Assembly: GCA_017163975.1 (NCBI GenBank)
Contig: JAFFSR010000244.1
Span: forward strand, 13,823,501-13,887,500
Reading direction: 5' to 3'
Origin: Anastatus disparis
Lineage: Eukaryota > Arthropoda > Insecta > Hymenoptera > Eupelmidae
Length of the DNA stretch: 64,000 nt
The notes below the pieces were generated by a model. That model was not told where the DNA came from. It saw only the letters and a list, made by a program, of their open reading frames with translations, and did not search any database. Positions 57,164 to 64,000 of this stretch are shown here, piece after piece (the first letter of the stretch is position 1; the number at the start of each line of letters is the position of its first letter). Position numbers and translations under genes: made by a program.

Positions 57164-57276
57164 ATTAGTAATATACGCAACAAGTGATGTACGAAGGGAT
57201 AATATTGGCAGGGGTCAATGTTTGACCCCTGCCAATATTATCCCTTCGTACATCACTTGTTGCGTATATTACTAAT
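57164..57276. repeat. Perfect hairpin: 55-bp arms, 3-base loop
   Basis: 57164-57218 is the exact reverse complement of 57222-57276, separated by TGT. The centre reads GGGGTCAA-TGT-TTGACCCC. No mismatch was found in 55 positions. No ORF. It could be a small palindromic insertion, a recent inverted duplication or the source of a hairpin RNA. Confidence 0.9.
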
Positions 57277-57429
57277 ATCTCCTGATGCATCCACTGCCGT
57301 GTGTCGATAATTTATTTTTCTACCTATATATAATAAAACAATTAAATAACTTCATTTTCCATCAAACGATTTTATTCATTACTACAGCTAATAGCAGAAC
57401 GACCACCGGTCAATGAACAATCCATTTTT

Positions 57430-57945
57430 TTTCGTATACTTAAAGAGTGTATTTTATTAAGTCTAAAATGAAAGCATCAATATTTGAATGTGGGATCATA
57501 TAAAAAATTCCCAAAAACGTTTTTAGTTTTCCAAATTTTAAACAAGGATGAACCTTTAAACGGAAAAGTAAGATATTGGAATTTATCCTTTAACAGTAAA
57601 AAGAACATTTAAGAATTTATATTTCTTTGAGAAAAAATTTAATTTGAAAATTATCTTTTGGTTATATCCTTAAAAATTTCATAAAATAAAAAAAAATTTT
57701 AATATTTTTGAATTTACATTTTTATTCAATTTGATTTTAAAATAGCTACAGAAAAAAATAATATATAAATTTTCTTTTTTATTTGTATCACTTAATAATT
57801 ATTTATTATAATTAAAATCAATGGTGAAGTGTGACAAAGTTGAAATACTTACTCCAATACTTTATATTGTTTATTGCAAATTAATTTTTTCTTCATAATT
57901 ATGTTTAATTATTGAAGCTTCATCAAAACAATTTAAGAACATAAT
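57430..57945 (+). repeat. 0.5-kb direct repeat, copy 1
   Basis: Nearly identical to 61497-62008 over about 515 bases (tttcgtatactt, gtgggatcatataaaaaa, caaggatgaacc, tccaatactttatattgttt). Homology ends at caatttaagaa(c/t)ataatt on both. A more diverged inverted relative (aaggttcatccttatttaaa) lies near 60940. Confidence 0.85.
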
Positions 57946-60900
57946 TAATCAAGCTATTTATTTAATTTTTTAAAATAAGAAAATAATTAATCTATGTAAA
58001 AAATTAATTAAAATAATGGTTTGTTTTACCAATTTAAAAATGTACATACCAAATTAAAACATACAATAGGTCGAAGACTTCTGAAATAGTATATTACCAT
58101 TTTCAGTTAAATGTATTACTAAATTTATGATGCATAATTTCGATTAGTTTTTAAATTGTATACGAACAGAAAATGGTAATCAGCTATTGCTAGATTTCCT
58201 TCTGTGTAGAAAGTCATTAAATTATTTGTATAAATAATTAAAATACTGGTTTATTTATGTAAACATAATAGTTTGTTTACATAAACAAATCGTTAATTTA
58301 ATGGTTTATTTACATAATCATAGACAGGTGTAGCTATAGCGTATGACATAATTTGTTTAAGTCTCGATATACCTGTCTATATTGTAGTTTTAGTAGTTAA
58401 AAATTTGAAAAAAAAAATTATACAAATATTCGAACATACTCTTAAAACACTTATAAATACGAATTAATGACTTTTAAATGATTTTAAATTATTTCATGAT
58501 CAGAATACCTTAACCACCATTATATCGAATGAATTATAAACTATACCGACGCTAGTGTCGAGTTTCTAGATGCATTATCTAATATTTGCCTTTAAGATTT
58601 TATGTGATAAAATAAACTGTCATAAATTGTTGAGTAATTGTTGAGCAATTAGTCCCTAATTGGAACTTTAGATATCATAAGGATTATTTTTATTTACCTA
58701 ATTTAGTCAATAATGTGATAATGTGTGTAACTCTGTTGCGGTTAGCTATGATTTGTTATAAGAATGGGGATTGGCTTGATATTTATAATGATTCAGTTGC
58801 GGAGATTATAAATAAATCGAAATTTTTATTGAAATGTGATTGATAATTTATTGTAATATATGAATGATTGAGTTTTTTATCCAATGGCAATGAGATGTAC
58901 TGATTTCGTAACTAATATTGTATCCGTGAGAATATATAAATGTATTTATTTTTAAATTAAGAAAAGAGAATAAATTCTAGATTACAAAGAATGTTTGGTT
59001 GCTAGTTTGTTTCGCCAAAATTTCTTTGAAAAGATTCTGAAAATAAGACTTTATGTATCAACTTTGTAAATTAACGAGAAATGTATAAGAAGTAAATCAG
59101 TTGAACTTGTAATTTCGTAGCGAAAATTTGAATTTGTATTATGCAAATCATGATATGTATTTTTGCCTTTTGTTCTCATAATTTCATATAAGATCTGTTA
59201 ATTAAAGTTACTTCTTCTATAATAATCTTGAGGCTATGTTGTTTCGTTATCCTCAAATTATTTACCCGTTCCTTATTAATAAAACAAAATCAATGAATTG
59301 ATACTATTGTATAAACTTCAAATAATTTGCGACTCACAAGCTGATTGTCGGGATGACAATCGGCGTCTGGACAGGAGAGAGTGAGAAAAAAAGAATTTAT
59401 CAAGTTAAATAATAAACTCAGCATATAAATCTGCATTTCAATAAAATCAAAGTTCTGTTGAAATTTACACCCATCGATCACCCACATAATAGGTCACAAA
59501 AAACAACCAATCTTCGCCATCCAATATTAGTCTTTTTGGTAAAATAAGATAATACTTGTCACAATGCTAAAAATCACTGATAATCCAGTATTTTATCAAA
59601 TTATTAATTTAGAATATATACGGATTGTTTAAAATCTATGTTAATTATTAATTTCGATATTGGAAATATCTAGTAGTCTTAATTTTAATAAAAGGCAATA
59701 TAAAAGTTATGATTTGAATCATATTATATGGCGTTAAAGTGCTTATTAAAATAGCTGTCTATTGTGAATAACGATCGTTGGGTGACAGGTTTCAGAACTT
59801 GCTATTTGCTAAAAATTTTAATACGGATAATTAAACATTTGATGCGAACAAAATTAACGAGGGTACATCTAAGATCTGTAATTTTCTCCCTCTTTCCTAA
59901 TACAATTATCATAAATTGCGCTACTAATTATTGTTTAGCGATATATTATTTTGATTAATGTATTGTAAATAATAAACATAGAAATTAGGACAGAAAAAAT
60001 AAAGAGAGCATGTATATTTTGATCACAATATAAAATAAGATAAGCATATTAATGGTGTAATAATTAATATAATTGAATATTTAATATTTGTTGTTGCTAT
60101 AGTGAAAATGATCAAAGAAATAAAAACGTTAATTATAATATATTCTGCATTTTTTCATTGTTTAATAAATTATGAAATTATGGTCTATAACGAGACATAT
60201 AAAAATAATATGAAGGATCCAGGAAAAAAGGAGAACTGTCTAATTTCAAAAAATGTAAGTGTATTTTAATACTTTCTTATCAAATACAAGCAAACTTCAA
60301 GATAAAAAGGTCTAAAAGAATAAAAAAAAATTTTGTTCGAGCAGATAAAAGCAATAAAATAGTTTAAACTAATTTATAGATCGAAAAATATACGAATTAG
60401 TATTATATTTAAAATCATTAAAAACTGACAGTCCTCCTTTTTCCCTTGGACCCTTCATAAACGCAAAATAATTTAAAGAAATATTTTCGAAAATAAAAAA
60501 AATTGTATTATTAATTATTAGATGAGAAAGAAAATAAATCAATAATTTGTTAATTATTATTAGAGTTTCGTTTTTATATTTGTACACTGATTGTAAATTT
60601 TTAAGTTTTTAAGATTGTTATTCTCGTTATATTAGTTTTTAAGTTATTTTTATTTGATTTTTTATGAAATTTTTTATTAAAGCTGGTAATATTTTTTAAT
60701 TCTACAAGATTACTACGTAAATTATTATGTAAATTAGCTGATTTAAATAAATAAAATAAACATTATTGATGTAAAAATTAAATTTTAACAATGTTGTAAA
60801 AATGAAAAACAAACAAGAGTTTATTATTCAAATACCTTTTAATTTATCCATCCTAAGAAAAGAAAATAATAAAAATAAAATATTTTGAGTTTGCAGTTCA

Positions 60901-61496
60901 ATAAAAATTTATTAATCAAAGTTATACCCCTCATATCATTAAAGGTTCATCCTTATTTAAAATACAGAAAATTTTTTTTACGGATTTCAGATGTAAACTA
61001 TATAAAAAATATCGTGTGAAAGTTTCATAAAAATGAGAGCACTTCAAATATTTTTTTTATTTGAAACTTGATATACAGCATATACTCTTAAAAATATACG
61101 CTCAACTTTAAATTAATAAAATAATTAATTAATAATAAATTTTTTTCATAAGGTGTTTTTTTTACTATTTGAACAATTTTTAAGATATTTTTATCACATG
61201 TTTGTTATGTATGGGTATCGTGTATACTAGAATTATATCTTTTAATTTTTTCTTTAACCAAAAAATTATTCAAAAATACTTATTTTTCAAAAAAAAAAAA
61301 ATTTAAACAGCCACCATTTTATTATTTTTGTTTAACAATGAATAATATTATGGTATGCACGATAACCACCTTCATACAAAACTTAAATTTCTTGGATTTC
61401 ATATAATTCTTTATTGAAAAATTATCAACACCGTTTGCATTACATGCAGATACCGTAATTTTTTTCACATATTCATTTTACAAAATAAACAACAAA
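57946..61496. other. No gene seen; AT-rich interval between direct repeats
   Basis: About 3.5 kb without supported ORFs. There are small inverted pairs (attaccattttc / gaaaatggtaat near 58093-58185; atagacaggt / acctgtctat at about 58321-58380). The short ORFs at 59290-59487, 59764-59958 and 60369-60587 look random. The interval could be the inside of an unrecognised element bounded by the 0.5-kb repeats. Confidence 0.35.
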
Positions 61497-62008
61497 TTTT
61501 TTCGTATACTTCAAGAGTGTATTTTATTAAGTCTGAAATGAAAGCATCAATATTTGAATGTGGGATCATATAAAAAATTCCCAAAAACGTTTTTAGTTTT
61601 CCAAATTTTAAACAAGGATGAACCCTTAAACGGAAAAGTAAGATTTTGGAATTTATCCTTTAACAGTAAAAAGAACATTTAAGAATTTATATTTCTTTGA
61701 GGAAAAATTTAATTTGAAAATTATCTTTTGGTTATATCGTTAAAAATTTCATAAAATAAAAAAAAATTTTAATATTTTTGAATTTACATTTTTATTCAAT
61801 TTGATTTTAAAATAGCTACAGAAAAAAATAATACATAAATTTTCTTTTTTATTTGTATCACTTAATAATTATTTATCATAATTAAAATCAATGGTGAAGT
61901 GTGACAAAGTTGAAATACTTACTCCAATACTTTATATTGTTTATTGCAAATTAATTTTTTCTTCATAATTATGTTTAATTATTGAAGCTTCATCAAAACA
62001 ATTTAAGA
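61497..62008 (+). repeat. 0.5-kb direct repeat, copy 2
   Basis: Second copy of the repeat at 57430-57945, same orientation, start to start about 4.07 kb apart, with a handful of substitutions (for example gaacctttaaacgg versus gaacccttaaacgg). Confidence 0.85.
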
Positions 62009-62959
62009 ATATAATTCACTTGTACTTTCCCATCACACATAAATCGATTTATTAACAATACACATGTTACTTTAATAAAGTTTTTATCAATATCAAGATT
62101 CATAATTTGTATGCATTAATACATACAGCTACACTTACAGAGTCCTTTAAGCTCTTTTTTTTCTTGAAATTATCATTGTTTATAGGTTTTAGAAGTTCAT
62201 ATATCGAAATAATTAATTTTCACCACTATTTTCATTGTCACTTGAGTGTTGGTAAAAACTTAAAAAATAAAAAATACAAATTACAAAATATTTGTAAATA
62301 AAAGCGCAATTGAATAAAGGGGTAAATAGAAAATAATCGCAAAGTGTCTACTTCCGTATTCTTTGAAATTAAAAAAATTTAAATAAGTTTTAGAAATATT
62401 TTTATATTTCATAGAATTTCATCAGAAAATATATATACATGTAAAATTATACGCAATTATTTTTAAACAATGTTATATTGTATAGGTTATTTTTTATTAA
62501 TTTTAAATATTTGAAAAAATTAATGATACAGAGCAAAAAAGTATTTTTTCAAAAATATAATCTTTGATCAAAACTTACAAAATCTAAGAATGTATTTTCG
62601 TAACATTCTTTTTTTTACAAACTATTTAGAAAAAAATTCATATAATTAAAAATTGTAATTAATTAATATATTTAATCTTTAAGAACACCAATTTAGTCAA
62701 ATTTATTAAAAATTAAAAAGTTGCAATAATAGATGCATAACTGAGTTTTCTCGAAGATTTTTCTTAACCAGTAGACACTTATGAATAAAAAAGAATAGAA
62801 CCACCGACGAAAGGGCATACGTGAGAAATGGTTACGCATACAACTCATATTTCGTGTTATATATAAAAATATATGTAGCTCGAAGAATCACAGATTCATT
62901 ATGTACACACGTAAGAATTTTCCTTTGATTTTCCTTTTGTTTTAATCGCACAATTTTCT
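62009..62959. other. 3' flank/UTR of the right-hand gene; no other gene seen
   Basis: AT-rich sequence downstream of the minus-strand stop at 62960. It probably holds its 3' UTR; an aataaa-type signal cannot be singled out in such AT-rich DNA. Confidence 0.35.
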
Positions 62960-63571
62960 TTAATCGTCGGAGGAATCGCTACTGCTAGGCGATGGTAGTA
63001 TTTTACGTTTTCTAAAACTACGCCTAGCCACGTCAACTTTTTTCTTAAACCTTTCGAGATTTTTTATCATACGTTCACGATCTGAACTTTCAGCTCTGTT
63101 TCTAGATGGTGGCTTTTCTATCGTCGAAGAATTAGTTTTCTCTGTTGAAATACCAGAATTAATGCCACTATCTGAAGCCGTAGGATTCTTGGAGTTTTTC
63201 ATAGGTGTTGTTTCTTTATCTGTTATGCCGTTGTGTGTTACATTGTTTTTCTTGCTATGATTGTTATATTCTGTTTCATTATTAGCCTTTTGTCGTTTAC
63301 TTTTAACACGACTATCGCGACGTGTATGATTTAATACTTTACTTTTGTTACGATTTATTTTTCGTCTGGGAGGTTCTTTTGCGGAACTATCAGAATCGGT
63401 TTTCACTGATCGTCGCTTATCTGTTTTCGAATTATTGTCCTCTGAACTACTGCTACTAGAACGCGATTGTCGTCGACGTGTTTCTACTGCTAAAGAAGAG
63501 GTACGGAAATGAGAGCGACGAGATGATATTACTCCACTGCTTGTACTAGGTTGTGCTCCGTCTATCGATTG
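62960..63571 (-). CDS. Last exon of a Ser/Lys/Arg-rich, probably nuclear protein
   Basis: An acceptor (TTGTATTATTACAG) ends at 63572 and the frame is open in phase 0 for 203 codons to a stop at 62960. The start reads QSIDGAQPSTSSGVISSRRS, followed by a Ser run (RQSRSSSSSSEDNN), basic clusters (KEPPRRKINRNK; KSKRQKANN), a Ser/Thr/Asn-rich middle, and a basic helix ERMIKNLERFKKKVDVARRS before the acidic end PSPSSSDSSDD. Multiple basic clusters suggest a nuclear or chromatin protein with a disordered tail. No domain identifies the family; upstream exons lie beyond the right edge. Confidence 0.75.
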   Translation of the reverse strand, partial: QSIDGAQPSTSSGVISSRRSHFRTSSLAVETRRRQSRSSSSSSEDNNSKTDKRRSVKTDSDSSAKEPPRRKINRNKSKVLNHTRRDSRVKSKRQKANNETEYNNHSKKNNVTHNGITDKETTPMKNSKNPTASDSGINSGISTEKTNSSTIEKPPSRNRAESSDRERMIKNLERFKKKVDVARRSFRKRKILPSPSSSDSSDD

Positions 63572-64000
63572 CTGTAATAATACAAAAGTTAGATACTTTA
63601 ATTAGTATTGAAGGGCTAAAAGACGAATAATTATTTTTTATGAATAAATTTTTATTTTTATTAGTAATATTATAGATTATAGTTAAAATTAAAGTTCTTT
63701 TTTTTTAAATTTCATTAAATTTCAAATATTTTTCATTAATTACGTTAATATTGCATATACATATATTAATTAAACCTTTTCAGACTAAATTCTAAGTTTT
63801 AATTAATCAATTGACTGCACGCATTCTTTTAGATTATTTTACAAACTATAGTTTTTGTAAGTAACCATAGTATTTTAAAATGATTTTAAATAAAAATCTA
63901 ATTTTGTTCAATACAATTATAAAACCTAAGTAATGACTTTTACTGAAGATTATAATATTTGTTATCTCGTCTATACAAATTATTAAATCTATTATAATGA
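63572..64000 (-). other. Intron of the right-hand gene
   Basis: AT-rich sequence upstream of the acceptor at 63572 with a pyrimidine-rich run before it. No coding signal. Confidence 0.5.

Overview
The window is AT-rich animal nuclear DNA. Spliced exons with canonical donors and acceptors, LTR and Penelope-type retroelements, a tRNA-derived SINE and many palindromic elements all point to an insect. A hymenopteran, perhaps a parasitoid wasp, is the best guess, but nothing here fixes the species. Most of the window is a transposon graveyard. Only two host-like genes are supported: exons of an unknown minus-strand gene at the left edge (about 0.2-1.5 kb) and the last exon of a Ser/Lys/Arg-rich nuclear-type protein at the right edge (about 63.0-63.6 kb).

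Left part (1.5-26 kb): decayed minus-strand gypsy pol and LTR remnants (4.7-6.2 kb); a broken gene joining a nuclear-receptor-type C4 zinc finger to a long coiled coil (7.2-9.2 kb); a second broken reading frame (9.7-10.5 kb); fragments of a CCNP/CxxC transposon-like protein family (11.4-13.2 kb); a gag-like ORF with a tRNA-Lys type primer binding site (15.4-16.1 kb, minus); and a Ty3/gypsy element on the plus strand (17.25-22.9 kb). The gypsy element has gag, a textbook -1 frameshift signal, protease, RT and RNase H. It stops before integrase and carries several disabling changes.

Centre (26.7-52.3 kb): a direct tandem segmental duplication of a nest of transposons. Unit A spans about 26.76-43.11 kb and unit B about 44.28-52.3 kb; a fragment of the same unit's end lies at 25.9-26.4 kb. 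Each unit acts as the empty-site control for the other. A alone carries a 1,057-bp solo LTR, a small MITE and an array of about 32 copies of a 210-bp repeat; B holds a single copy of that repeat. The array amplifies the start of the first exon of the CCNP/CxxC family gene plus its upstream DNA, and is itself interrupted by a SINE. B alone carries a 664-bp foldback element and a Penelope-like insertion.

Right part (52.6-64 kb): another solo LTR with a 5-bp duplication; a 2-kb element with about 65-bp terminal inverted repeats, TGT...ACA ends and two cysteine-rich ORFs, which is the best candidate here for something undescribed; a perfect 55-bp-arm hairpin; a 0.5-kb direct repeat pair; and the terminal exon of the right-hand gene. 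Homologies were judged by eye, and no database search was possible.
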